A stretch of DNA of 64,000 nt from Mycolicibacterium moriokaense (GTDB lineage: Bacteria; Actinomycetota; Actinomycetes; Mycobacteriales; Mycobacteriaceae). The notes beneath the pieces are model-generated. The model did not search any database, was not told where the DNA came from, and saw nothing but the letters and a program-made list of their open reading frames with translations. The position numbers and the translations under genes were made by a program. Shown piece after piece: positions 25,432 to 33,640 of this stretch (positions within the stretch are counted from its first letter, which is position 1; every line of letters begins with the position of its first letter). The stretch is taken from assembly GCF_003201655.1 (NCBI RefSeq), contig NZ_QJJU01000015.1, forward strand, positions 82,496 to 146,495, given 5' to 3'.

Positions 25432-25451
25432 GTCGAGAGGACACTTCAGGA

Positions 25452-26594
25452 ATGAATGACGTCGCGATCATCGGGGTGGGCCTCCATCCGTTCGGACGGT
25501 TCGACAAGACATGCATGCAGATGGGCGCCGAGGCGATACAGACGGCATTGGAGGACGCCGGCGTCGAATGGAAGGACATTCAGTTCGGTTTCGGGGGTAG
25601 CCACGAGATCTCCAACCCGGACGCCGTCACCCGACTGGTCGGGCTGACCGGCATCACGTTCACCAACGTCTTCAACGCCTGCGCCACGGCGGCGTCGGCG
25701 ATTCAGCAGACCGCCGACACGATCCGGCTCGGCAAGTACGACATCGGCATCGCCATCGGGATGGACAAGCACCCACGCGGCGCATTCACCGATGAGCCAT
25801 CCTGTCTTGGACTTCCGCGGTGGTACGGCGAGAACGGGCAGTTCATCACCACCAAGTTCTTCGGCATGAAGGCCAACAAGTACATCCACGACCACAACAT
25901 CAGCCAGGAGACGCTGGCCAAGGTGGCGGCGAAGAACTTCCGCAACGGTGAGAAGAACCCGAATGCGTTCCGGCGCAAGCCGATTTCAGAGGAAGAGATC
26001 CTCAACTCGGCCGTGCTGAACTACCCGCTCACGCAGTACATGTTCTGCGCGCCCGACGAGGGCGCCGCAGCGGTGATCATGTGCCGAGGCGACATGGCGC
26101 ACAAGTTCACCGACAAGCCGGTCTACGTGCGGGCCACCGAGATCCGGACACGGACGTTCGGCGCATACGAGGTGCACGCGACGTCGGCGCCGCTGGATGA
26201 GGATCCATCGCCGACCGTGTATGCGGCCAAGGCCGCGTACGAGGCCGCGGGTATCGGGCCCGAGGACGTCGACGTGGCACAGCTGCAGGACACCGACGCG
26301 GGCGCCGAGGTCATTCACATGGCCGAGACCGGACTGTGTGCCGACGGTGAGCAGGAGAAGCTGCTCGCCGACGGCGCCACCGAAATCCACGGGTCGATGC
26401 CGATCAACACCGATGGCGGGCTGATCGCCAACGGCGAGCCGATCGGCGCATCGGGCCTGCGCCAGGTCCACGAGCTGGTGCGCCAGTTGCGCGGCGAGGC
26501 AGGCGATCGTCAGGTGCCCGGTGGTCCGCGCGTCGGGCTCGCTCAGGTCTACGGCGCGCCTGGCACCGCATCGGCGACGATCCTGAGCCTGTGA
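25452..26594 (+). CDS. thiolase-superfamily protein (lipid-transfer/SCPx type)
   Basis: This 380-residue thiolase fold retains the nucleophile Cys77 in FNACATAASA. The normally conserved C-terminal GHP His is replaced: the segment reads NGEPIGASG, with Glu329 in its place, and the second catalytic Cys loop is changed (QVYGAPGTAS). It may therefore act as a degradative thiolase with altered chemistry, a retro-aldolase, or only an acyl-CoA binder. It follows the DUF35 gene, which supports a two-subunit complex. ATG 25452 lies after a weak purine-rich stretch. Confidence 0.82.
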   Translation: MNDVAIIGVGLHPFGRFDKTCMQMGAEAIQTALEDAGVEWKDIQFGFGGSHEISNPDAVTRLVGLTGITFTNVFNACATAASAIQQTADTIRLGKYDIGIAIGMDKHPRGAFTDEPSCLGLPRWYGENGQFITTKFFGMKANKYIHDHNISQETLAKVAAKNFRNGEKNPNAFRRKPISEEEILNSAVLNYPLTQYMFCAPDEGAAAVIMCRGDMAHKFTDKPVYVRATEIRTRTFGAYEVHATSAPLDEDPSPTVYAAKAAYEAAGIGPEDVDVAQLQDTDAGAEVIHMAETGLCADGEQEKLLADGATEIHGSMPINTDGGLIANGEPIGASGLRQVHELVRQLRGEAGDRQVPGGPRVGLAQVYGAPGTASATILSL

Positions 26595-26651
26595 GAATCA
26601 GATCGCCGATTCGGAACCCGGGTGCGAAAACAACGTTCTAAGATCTCGGAA

Positions 26652-27107
26652 ATGATGTTTCCGCCTGCGCCACCGACCAGGCCGTTGCTCTGCATGCTGT
26701 CAGCAACGGTGCTGGCCGCTGCTGGCGTGATCGCCAGCAGCGGCACCGCGGCCGCCGACGACGACCCGCCACCTGCGCCCCTGCACAACGTCCACTACAC
26801 GGTGTGGGCCCAAGAGCCGTTCAACGTGGCGATCTACTACCGCGACGTCGACCCGCCGAACTGGGCCGAGTACAGCCACAACCCGTATCAGTTCAGCCCC
26901 AAGGTCGAGGCCGACGTCGGCCCGAACCAGCAGTGGAACCTCGACGTCGGTCTGGCCAATCCCGACGAGTGGGCGATGGTGGTCGCGAGCACCGGCGGAG
27001 AGTCGACGAAGTCGCCCAATATCCACTGCGCGCTCGCGGTGGACGGTGCGATTGTCGCCACCCATCAGGGGCCCAAGGGCGCGCTCTGCTCTATTCGGAA
27101 TTGGTGA
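26652..27107 (+). CDS. secreted protein, possibly MmpS-like beta-sandwich
   Basis: This 151-residue protein has a signal peptide (hydrophobic PLLCMLSATVLAAAGVIASSG, then TAAA). The mature domain, VHYTVWAQEPFNVAIYYRD ... WAMVVASTG ... NIHCALAVDGAIV ... ALCSI, follows the strand pattern and Cys pair seen in the periplasmic part of MmpS proteins. No MmpL gene is adjacent, so the assignment is tentative. The 3' end overlaps the convergent TetR gene by 17 bases. An ATG one codon later (26655) is an equal alternative start. Confidence 0.65.
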   Translation: MMFPPAPPTRPLLCMLSATVLAAAGVIASSGTAAADDDPPPAPLHNVHYTVWAQEPFNVAIYYRDVDPPNWAEYSHNPYQFSPKVEADVGPNQQWNLDVGLANPDEWAMVVASTGGESTKSPNIHCALAVDGAIVATHQGPKGALCSIRNW

Positions 27108-27717
27108 CGGCCGGCCCGTCGCCATCTCCAGGAAGCGGTTCGCCCTCCAACCGACGCAGCCATTCCTCGCAGTACTTGAACGTCTCGGCGTGACCGGAGG
27201 ACATGCCGAGCGCCCGTTCCATCACCAAGGCCTGTGACACGCTCGTCGCGAACACCGTCCACACCACCGGTGGGACGTCCGACGTGCCAATCCCGTAGCG
27301 CTCCAGCGCGGCCTCGATCGCCTTGTTCTGCTCCTCGCGGAAACGCTCTGCGTAGTAAAGGATTTCGGCGCGCAGCGCCTTGCGATGATTGGCCAGGCCC
27401 ATGAACTCCATGGTCAGTCGGGTGGCCTCGGGCATAGTGCTGAACCGCCACAGCGCCCATAGCGGCTGGGGGGACGCCAGTGCGGTCGTCAGTACTGCTA
27501 GCCCCTCCTCGGCCCTGCGGTGGAACACCGCCAAGAACAGATCCTCCATAGTGCGGAAGTAATAGTGCACCAGCTGCGGCTTGAGCCCGGCCCGCTCGGC
27601 GACGCGGCGCGATGTGACCGCGGCGTAGCCCTCTGCGAGAAGCAGCTGCTCGGCGGCATCGAGCAGCACGACGCGATTCTTCGCGTCCGGCGCTCCGATT
27701 CTTCGGTCCGATGCCAT
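27091..27717 (-). CDS. TetR family transcriptional regulator
   Basis: This 208-residue protein has an HTH of RVVLLDAAEQLLLAEGYAAVTSRRVAERAGLKPQLVHYYFRTMEDL. The C-terminal domain contains LRAEILYYAERFREEQNKAIEAALERYGI, similar to TetR_C regulators of lipid metabolism. It is divergent from the P450 gene across 139 bases that contain two tandem copies of a 9-bp palindrome, its likely operator. Confidence 0.87.
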   Translation of the reverse strand: MASDRRIGAPDAKNRVVLLDAAEQLLLAEGYAAVTSRRVAERAGLKPQLVHYYFRTMEDLFLAVFHRRAEEGLAVLTTALASPQPLWALWRFSTMPEATRLTMEFMGLANHRKALRAEILYYAERFREEQNKAIEAALERYGIGTSDVPPVVWTVFATSVSQALVMERALGMSSGHAETFKYCEEWLRRLEGEPLPGDGDGPAVTNSE

Positions 27718-27807
27718 GCCACCTCCCCAAATCTTCAGCCAACACCGTCGACACGCAGATGTTAGACGCCAGACCGCGATGTCACCTTGACCATGACTCT
27801 ATCAACA

Positions 27808-27827
27808 TGCTAAGCAGGTGCTCAGCA
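27808..27827. promoter_or_regulatory. tandem 9-bp palindromes between TetR and P450 genes
   Basis: TGCTAAGCA and TGCTCAGCA are each palindromic around one central base and are separated by GG, giving an 11-bp (one-turn) periodicity. This is typical of cooperative binding by two TetR dimers. They lie 30-50 bases before the P450 start. Confidence 0.6.
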
Positions 27828-27856
27828 CATTTCGGGTTCCGGGAGGAAGCGCTTCA

Positions 27857-29137
27857 ATGACCACCGATTACGACTCCGTCGACTACTTCACCGACCCGTC
27901 GCTGGTGCCCGATCCACATCCGTACTACGACCACGTGCGCGCCAAGGACCCGGTCTGCTGCCCGATCAACAACGGCGTATTGGCCGTCACCGGCTGGGAA
28001 GCGGCCAACGCCGTCTACAAGGACACCGAGAACTACTCGTCGTGCGTCGCGGTGATGGGTCCGTTCACCCCGATTCCGTTCGTGCCCGAGGGTGACGACA
28101 TCTGCGCGCAACTCGAGGAGCACCGCACCGAGATCCCCATGTTCGAGCACATGGTCACGATGGATCCGCCCAACCACACGGACGCGCGGTCCATTCTCTC
28201 GCGGCTGCTGACGCCAAAGCGGCTGAAGGAGAACGAGGATTTCATGTGGCGGCTGGCCGATCGCCACATCGATGAGTTCGTCGCAGACGGCAGGTGCGAA
28301 TTCCTGGCCGCATACGCAAAGCCCTTCTCGCTCTTGGTTGTCGCCGATCTGCTCGGTGTACCCGAATCCGACCATGAGGATTTCCGCGAAGCGTTCGGGG
28401 CCTTGGGGGAAGGTACGAACATCGGAGGGCTCGAGCACGAGGTGATCGCGACCAACCCGCTGGCGTGGGCGGACGAGAAGTTCTCCCGCTACATCGAGGA
28501 GCGCAGGGAGTCACCCCGCGACGACGTGCTGACCTCGATCGCGACCGCTAAGTACCCGGACGGTTCGACCCCAGAGGTGGTCGACGTTGTGCGGACCGCG
28601 ACCTTCCTGTTCGCCGCGGGTCAGGAGACGACCGCCAAGCTGCTCGGCGCGGCGTTGCGGGTGCTCAGCGACCGGCCCGACATCCAGCAGCAGCTGCGCG
28701 ACGACCGCAGCCTGATCCCGATCTTCATCGAGGAGTGCCTGCGCATGGACAGCCCGGTGAAGAGCGTGTTCCGGATGGCGCGCAAGACAACGACCCTCGG
28801 TGACACCCAGGTGCCCGCGGGCACCACGGTGATGGTGAGTCCCGGCGCCGCCAACCGCGACCCCGAACGGTTCGACAACCCACACGAGTTCTCCCTCGAC
28901 CGCAAGAACGTTCGCGAGCACATCGCGTTCAGCCGCGGTATCCATTCGTGCCCAGGCGCGCCCCTCGCAAGGGTCGAGGGCAGGGTCTCGATCGAGCGCA
29001 TCCTCGACCGGTTGGCCGACATCACGGTCAGCAAGGATAAGCACGGGCCACTCGATGCCCGTCGGTACGAGTACGAGCCGACCTTCATCCTGCGTGGGCT
29101 CACCGAATTGAACATCGAGTTCACGCCCGCTGGGTAG
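27857..29137 (+). CDS. cytochrome P450
   Basis: This 426-residue soluble P450 has an I-helix with FAAGQETT, an ExxR within EECLR, and a heme loop FSRGIHSCPGAPLAR with Cys365 as the thiolate ligand. ATG 27857 is preferred to an upstream ATG at 27818 because GGGAGG sits 10 bases before it and the longer start would lie inside the operator. No ferredoxin gene is adjacent, so it must use one from elsewhere (three occur in this window). The substrate is unknown. Confidence 0.9.
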   Translation: MTTDYDSVDYFTDPSLVPDPHPYYDHVRAKDPVCCPINNGVLAVTGWEAANAVYKDTENYSSCVAVMGPFTPIPFVPEGDDICAQLEEHRTEIPMFEHMVTMDPPNHTDARSILSRLLTPKRLKENEDFMWRLADRHIDEFVADGRCEFLAAYAKPFSLLVVADLLGVPESDHEDFREAFGALGEGTNIGGLEHEVIATNPLAWADEKFSRYIEERRESPRDDVLTSIATAKYPDGSTPEVVDVVRTATFLFAAGQETTAKLLGAALRVLSDRPDIQQQLRDDRSLIPIFIEECLRMDSPVKSVFRMARKTTTLGDTQVPAGTTVMVSPGAANRDPERFDNPHEFSLDRKNVREHIAFSRGIHSCPGAPLARVEGRVSIERILDRLADITVSKDKHGPLDARRYEYEPTFILRGLTELNIEFTPAG

Positions 29138-29147
29138 GCTGGCACAC

Positions 29148-29537
29148 ATGCGCAACATCATCGCGGTGTCGGCCGTTACCTGCGGATTGATCACGGCGGC
29201 AATATCTCTCGCCGGCCAGTCTTCGGCGTTTTGCGATGCCGTCGACTGCGTGCCGAACGTCGCTCGCAACGTCGCCGCGGGCACGCCCTGCACGCCCGCG
29301 CCCTCGTTCGTGTTCGGCACCGGCTCGGACGGCGGAACTCTCATCTGCGCGTCGCAGGGCGTGTGGATAGGTGTTGGGCCGCTGGTGGGTGAGCGCGAGG
29401 TGAAGCAGCCCTGCGATCGGCGGGGTGACACGGCTCAGCAACCCTTGGCGGGCAACGACTTACAGCTGACGCGCACCCGGGGCGTCCCGCTCAGATGCGC
29501 GTTGGTCAACAACGCGTTGCAGTGGGTGAACTTCTAG
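29148..29537 (+). CDS. small secreted cysteine-containing protein
   Basis: This 129-residue protein has an N-terminal signal peptide (IIAVSAVTCGLITAAISLAGQSSA). The mature part has six Cys and the pattern DAVDCVPNVARNVAAGTPC. It starts 10 bases after the P450 stop. The convergent neighbour (29534-29920) shares the same layout, so the two are probably divergent paralogues. No function is recognised. Confidence 0.7.
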   Translation: MRNIIAVSAVTCGLITAAISLAGQSSAFCDAVDCVPNVARNVAAGTPCTPAPSFVFGTGSDGGTLICASQGVWIGVGPLVGEREVKQPCDRRGDTAQQPLAGNDLQLTRTRGVPLRCALVNNALQWVNF

Positions 29538-29920
29538 GTGTCGCCACGAGTCCAGAGGCTGGCGCCGTTGTTGGCCACGCACGTCAGGATCAGACCGTCG
29601 GGCGCCTGCGCCATCTGGCCATCGAAGGCGGGACACGGGCTGTTCTCGTTCTTGACTCCGTGCATCTCGGGCGAGCGGAACCAGCGCGGTTCATAGCGCC
29701 TCGGCGAGCCGCAAAAGACCAGGCGCCCCCATGACGTTACGCCGAATGCGTAGTAGGTGGGGTTGTCGCAGTTAGCGCCCAGCACCACATTGGGCATGAT
29801 GCCCGGCGTGCAACTGGGGTAATTGCAGTCGGTGGGATCATTATCGGCGGCAGCGGGCGGCGCTACGACGACAGAAGCGGCGGTGAGCACGGCAGCTAGC
29901 ACTGCGACGGTGGATCGCAC
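29534..29920 (-). CDS. small secreted cysteine-containing protein, paralogue of its neighbour
   Basis: This 128-residue protein starts at GTG 29920, with a signal peptide (STVAVLAAVLTAASVVVAPPAAA). The mature part, DPTDCNYPSCTPGIMPNVVLGANC and later CGSPRRYEPRWFRSPEMHG and LTCVANNGAS, is of a mycobacterial secreted type with no known function. It overlaps the tail of the convergent paralogue by 4 bases. Confidence 0.7.
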   Translation of the reverse strand: MRSTVAVLAAVLTAASVVVAPPAAADNDPTDCNYPSCTPGIMPNVVLGANCDNPTYYAFGVTSWGRLVFCGSPRRYEPRWFRSPEMHGVKNENSPCPAFDGQMAQAPDGLILTCVANNGASLWTRGDT

Positions 29921-29999
29921 CGCGTCATTCTCACATACGCGGGAACGAAATTCTCCCTTTTGGAGAGGATTGCTATCGCCCACGATAGGCTTGCGAGCT

Positions 30000-30539
30000 A
30001 TGCGCGCAGTTGCGATAACCGCCGGTGCCCTGGCAATCGCTGTGGTCGGAAGTGTAGGCACGGCAACGCCGGCATACGCCTCGAATTACGGGGTTGAGCT
30101 CAACGGAACCTATCGGGTCACATCCAACGGCGACTGGTCCCAGAAGAACGGGGTCTTCATCGACGAGCAGACGGTGGTTCAGACCTGGACCGTGACCTCA
30201 AGTTGCACAAGCCCGATCATATGTATCGGCGAGGTGACAAGCGACCAGGGCTGGACCGCACAACTCAAGCTTGGCGGGGTTGAGGCGCCGGGCGCGGTCG
30301 GCGACTACTGGGTAGTTGACCACGTCGTGCCGAACTGGGAACCGTGTCCCGACGGCACAGCGGCCACCGGCGCCCAGAAGTTCTGGTTCTGGGGCACTGA
30401 CCCACTTACGAACAATCGGGACAACAAGAAGGTGGACCTGCTCACGGGCAGAGACGTGACCAAGGCTCCGAGCGGTGCGTGCGGCATCAACCTTCCGCTC
30501 GTCATCGACATGCCCGTACGCCTGGACAAGCTGGGTTAA
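30000..30539 (+). CDS. secreted protein of unknown function
   Basis: This 179-residue protein starts at ATG 30000 with a signal peptide (AVAITAGALAIAVVGSVGTATPAYA). The mature domain is beta-rich with four Cys (SSCTSPIICIG, WEPCPDG, GACGINLP) and a TYRVTSNGDWSQKNGVFIDE strand pair. The layout resembles the secreted protein at 46777-47211. No ribosome binding site is evident. It is convergent with the end of the mce operon. Confidence 0.68.
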   Translation: MRAVAITAGALAIAVVGSVGTATPAYASNYGVELNGTYRVTSNGDWSQKNGVFIDEQTVVQTWTVTSSCTSPIICIGEVTSDQGWTAQLKLGGVEAPGAVGDYWVVDHVVPNWEPCPDGTAATGAQKFWFWGTDPLTNNRDNKKVDLLTGRDVTKAPSGACGINLPLVIDMPVRLDKLG

Positions 30540-30566
30540 CCCGCCGCCTACGGTCGGCTCCCCGCG

Positions 30567-32273
30567 TCAGATCGGCAGCAGATCCTTCCACGACTTCGGC
30601 TCCGCCGAAGAACTCACATTCGTCAGCTGTTGCACCTGACCGTCGGGCGTGACATAACGGCCCGTGCGTGGGTCGTAGGTCGTGACGGTGACTGACGGTC
30701 CGCTGGAACCGTTGCCGGCGAAGGCACTTGGCGCCGCGGGCACAGCTCCGCCCTCCGTTGGCGGCGCCTCCACCGGCCCGGGAGCCGGGCCCTGCGGGAC
30801 TGGCGGGACTTCCCCCGCTGCCGGTGCGAGCGGAGCCGCGACGGGCGGAATGGGCTGCCCGTTAAGCGAATTGCCCGCCGGAGGCGGCGGGGCCGCCGGT
30901 GGCGGCGGTCCCATAGCTGTCAGTGGATCCGTTGGCATTCCACCGGACATCGCGCCGGGAGGAAGCGGTGTGCCCTCTATCGGCGCGAAGATCCGATCGT
31001 TGAAGTCGACACGATCGTCGAGCGGCACGCCCTGCGCGATCAGATTCGGGTCGAAGGGGTACGGACCAAGCGCATGTTCGCGCATGGCCAAGGGCTGAAA
31101 CCCCTTGGGGTCGTCGCAGAGTTCGACTGTGGGCGCACGTTTTCCGGGATGTCCCATGCACGGGTAGTTGCGCGCACCGCGCACCGCGATCGGGGAGTCC
31201 TGCGGCAGTTTGCAGTACAACCCATCCGGGGTGTCGATGGTGGTGGTGTCGGCGGGGTTACGCCACTGCGACGGCGGCAGGAAGCCGACTGTGCACGATG
31301 GCGGATCACTGATGGTGAATGCGAAGTCGCCGGCCGCCGGGAGCCCCGTTGGGTTGTTCTTTGGAAGCCCGAACGACTGCTGGGCCGCGGTTACCGCGGG
31401 CAGCAGCACCAGGAGTTGTTCCAGCGACGGGTTGTAGGTGACGAGAATCTGACCGAGCGTGGTGAGGTTCGCCAGCAATACCGGCAGCGTCGGCTTGATT
31501 TGATTCAGCAGCCCACTGACTTCAGAAGCGAAGCCCGGTCCGCGTTGGAGGATCGCGCGCACCTGCGGGTCGTTCTGAGCGATTTGCTCGCTCACCCCAG
31601 CCAAACTGCGCGCCCACGTCCGAATCGCGTCAGTGGTCTCGGCCTGCGAATCCAGAAGCGGCCCACTGTCATTGATCAGCGCCTGCGACTGGTCGGATAC
31701 GTCGTTCAGGTATTTGGTGACGCTGGACGACGAATCCAGCAAGGACTGGAAGTCCTCGCCTGCGCCGTTGAAGGCCTTGTACGACTCGTCGAGCAAGTCG
31801 CTGATCCTATCCTTGGGAATGCTCTTCACAAGCGTGTTGACTTGATCCAGCATCGGACCGACCTGCTGTGGGATCGTCGTGTTGGCCACCGCGATCACCG
31901 AGCCATCCCGCAGATACGGGCCGGAGTCGGTGCGCGGACGCAGATCGACGTACTGCTCGCCGACAGCCGAAACGCTGAGGACGTCGGCCTTCAGATCCGC
32001 GGGAATCTTCGGCGACGTGTCCAGCGTCAGGGTGGCTTCCGCACCCGTCTCGGTGAGCTTCACCTCCGTCACCTTGCCGACCTGCACCCCTCGGTAGGTC
32101 ACGTTGGAAAAGCGATACAGGCCGCCGGTGGACGGCAGCTGCAACGTCACGTTGATGCGGCCTATACCGAGCAGAGTGGGCACCTGCATGTAGGTGAACG
32201 CCATCACCGCCACGCCGACGATGGACGCGATGGTGAAGATGATCAGCTGGGTTCGGACGAAGCGGGTCAGCAT
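30567..32273 (-). CDS. mceF: MceF-type protein
   Basis: This 568-residue protein has a single N-terminal membrane anchor (IFTIASIVGVAVMAFTYM), an MCE domain (INVTLQLPSTGGLY, VTYRGVQVGKVTEV), a long helical needle region and a 150-residue Pro/Ala/Gly-rich tail, as is typical of mycobacterial MceF. It is the sixth subunit of the hetero-oligomeric lipid conduit crossing the periplasm. The ATG at 32273 overlaps the mceE stop, and the frame remains open 108 codons upstream inside mceE. It is the last gene of the operon. Confidence 0.92.
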   Translation of the reverse strand: MLTRFVRTQLIIFTIASIVGVAVMAFTYMQVPTLLGIGRINVTLQLPSTGGLYRFSNVTYRGVQVGKVTEVKLTETGAEATLTLDTSPKIPADLKADVLSVSAVGEQYVDLRPRTDSGPYLRDGSVIAVANTTIPQQVGPMLDQVNTLVKSIPKDRISDLLDESYKAFNGAGEDFQSLLDSSSSVTKYLNDVSDQSQALINDSGPLLDSQAETTDAIRTWARSLAGVSEQIAQNDPQVRAILQRGPGFASEVSGLLNQIKPTLPVLLANLTTLGQILVTYNPSLEQLLVLLPAVTAAQQSFGLPKNNPTGLPAAGDFAFTISDPPSCTVGFLPPSQWRNPADTTTIDTPDGLYCKLPQDSPIAVRGARNYPCMGHPGKRAPTVELCDDPKGFQPLAMREHALGPYPFDPNLIAQGVPLDDRVDFNDRIFAPIEGTPLPPGAMSGGMPTDPLTAMGPPPPAAPPPPAGNSLNGQPIPPVAAPLAPAAGEVPPVPQGPAPGPVEAPPTEGGAVPAAPSAFAGNGSSGPSVTVTTYDPRTGRYVTPDGQVQQLTNVSSSAEPKSWKDLLPI

Positions 32274-33640
32274 CAGCCACCACCTCCCGTTGTCGGTGGG
32301 GCTGCTGGCGGAGGTAACAATGCGGTGGGGATCGCCGGCGCCCCAGGACCGGCTCCTGGGTACGGTCCCGCGAAGATCTGCGATGCGGTGCTCACCGGGG
32401 CGGCGTTCGCCGGCGGCACCATCGGGACGAGCGGCTCTGTAACGGGCGGCATCGACCCGGTGGGCGCGGGCAGACCTTGCGGCATCATCGTGTCCGGTGA
32501 TGGTGGCTGAACACCCACGCCGAGCGGGTTGATCGAGTACTGCGCAAACCAGGGGTCGCCCGGTGCCGGAATGAGTTTTGCGTCCGTGTCGCCCCATCGA
32601 GTGCCAAGTAACAGCGTCCGCTTCAGTCGCGGATAGGTGAGGTCGAAGACAGCGAACAAGTTGATGTAGTCACCGCGGGTGACCACGTCCGCAAAGGCGG
32701 GACCGTATGGGAAGGCAGTGGCGAACGTCAGCCCGGGGACGAGGTCGGGTCCGACATCTGCGAGTGCCTTGATCGCAGGCTCGAGGTTCTTGAGGTTCGT
32801 CACAAGGTCGTCGCCGGCGTCATTGGTCAACTTGGTGGCGGTGTCGCTGAAGGTGCCGAGCTTCTCCAGCGCCGTCGTCAGATTGGGCCGTTCCTTGATC
32901 AATACGTCGAGGGCCGGCGGAATGTCCTTGAGTGCACGGTCGAGTACGTCGCGTTGTCCCGCGAACGTCCCGGCAACTCGCCTCAGTTGCTGAATGGAGG
33001 CGATGATGTTGTCGCGTTGCGCATCGAGGACTCCCACGAAGTTGTCGAGGCGGGTGAGGAGCTCGCGGATCTGGGGTTCGCGTCCGGCCAGAGCGATGTT
33101 GAAGTTGTGGATGATGTCGCCGATCTGCCCCAACCCGCCCGCGTTTGCGACCGTCGACAGCGACGACAGCGTCTGTTCGGTGGTGGGATAGGTAGACGAC
33201 TGGTTCAACCCGATGGTGGCTCCCGGTTGGAGTCGGCCGCTTGGCTTTTCACCGAGCGGCGGGTTGAGCGCCAGGTGCATGGATCCGAGCAGGCTCGTCT
33301 GCCCTACGGTGGCTACCGCATTGGCAGGCACCACGACGTCTGGCTTGACGGAGATGTCCACGTTGGCGTGCCAGGCGTCGACTGTCATCTTGCCGATGCT
33401 GCCAACGACGACGTCGTTGATCATGACCGGCGAATTCGACTCCAGCGTCGCAACATTCGGCACTTCAACGTGGTAGGTGACCGCATCCGATCCCCTGCCC
33501 ACCGCGCCGGGCAGCGGCAGTGAGTTCAACCCCTGAAATGCGCAGCCCGTCAGTGCCAGAGCAAGGCACGCCCCGACGACAGCCAATCGCTTCACACGAC
33601 TCAAGTGAATCCTGCTCCTCGCGTGCGCGGCGCGAATCAT
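32273..33640 (-). CDS. mceE: MceE-type lipoprotein (Lpr)
   Basis: This 455-residue protein has a lipobox LALTGCAF (lipidated Cys33), as in LprK/LprN-type MceE subunits. An MCE domain follows (YHVEVPNVATLESNSPVMINDVVVGSI), then a helical needle segment and a Pro-rich C-terminus. The start overlaps the mceD stop (ATGA). In the known Mce architecture this subunit is one of six that form the tunnel. Confidence 0.92.
   Translation of the reverse strand: MIRAAHARSRIHLSRVKRLAVVGACLALALTGCAFQGLNSLPLPGAVGRGSDAVTYHVEVPNVATLESNSPVMINDVVVGSIGKMTVDAWHANVDISVKPDVVVPANAVATVGQTSLLGSMHLALNPPLGEKPSGRLQPGATIGLNQSSTYPTTEQTLSSLSTVANAGGLGQIGDIIHNFNIALAGREPQIRELLTRLDNFVGVLDAQRDNIIASIQQLRRVAGTFAGQRDVLDRALKDIPPALDVLIKERPNLTTALEKLGTFSDTATKLTNDAGDDLVTNLKNLEPAIKALADVGPDLVPGLTFATAFPYGPAFADVVTRGDYINLFAVFDLTYPRLKRTLLLGTRWGDTDAKLIPAPGDPWFAQYSINPLGVGVQPPSPDTMMPQGLPAPTGSMPPVTEPLVPMVPPANAAPVSTASQIFAGPYPGAGPGAPAIPTALLPPPAAPPTTGGGG

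Noticed and set aside
31074..32510. A 478-residue open frame on the plus strand over mceF/mceE
   Set aside because: Shadow of the mce genes, with no signal, motif or promoter.
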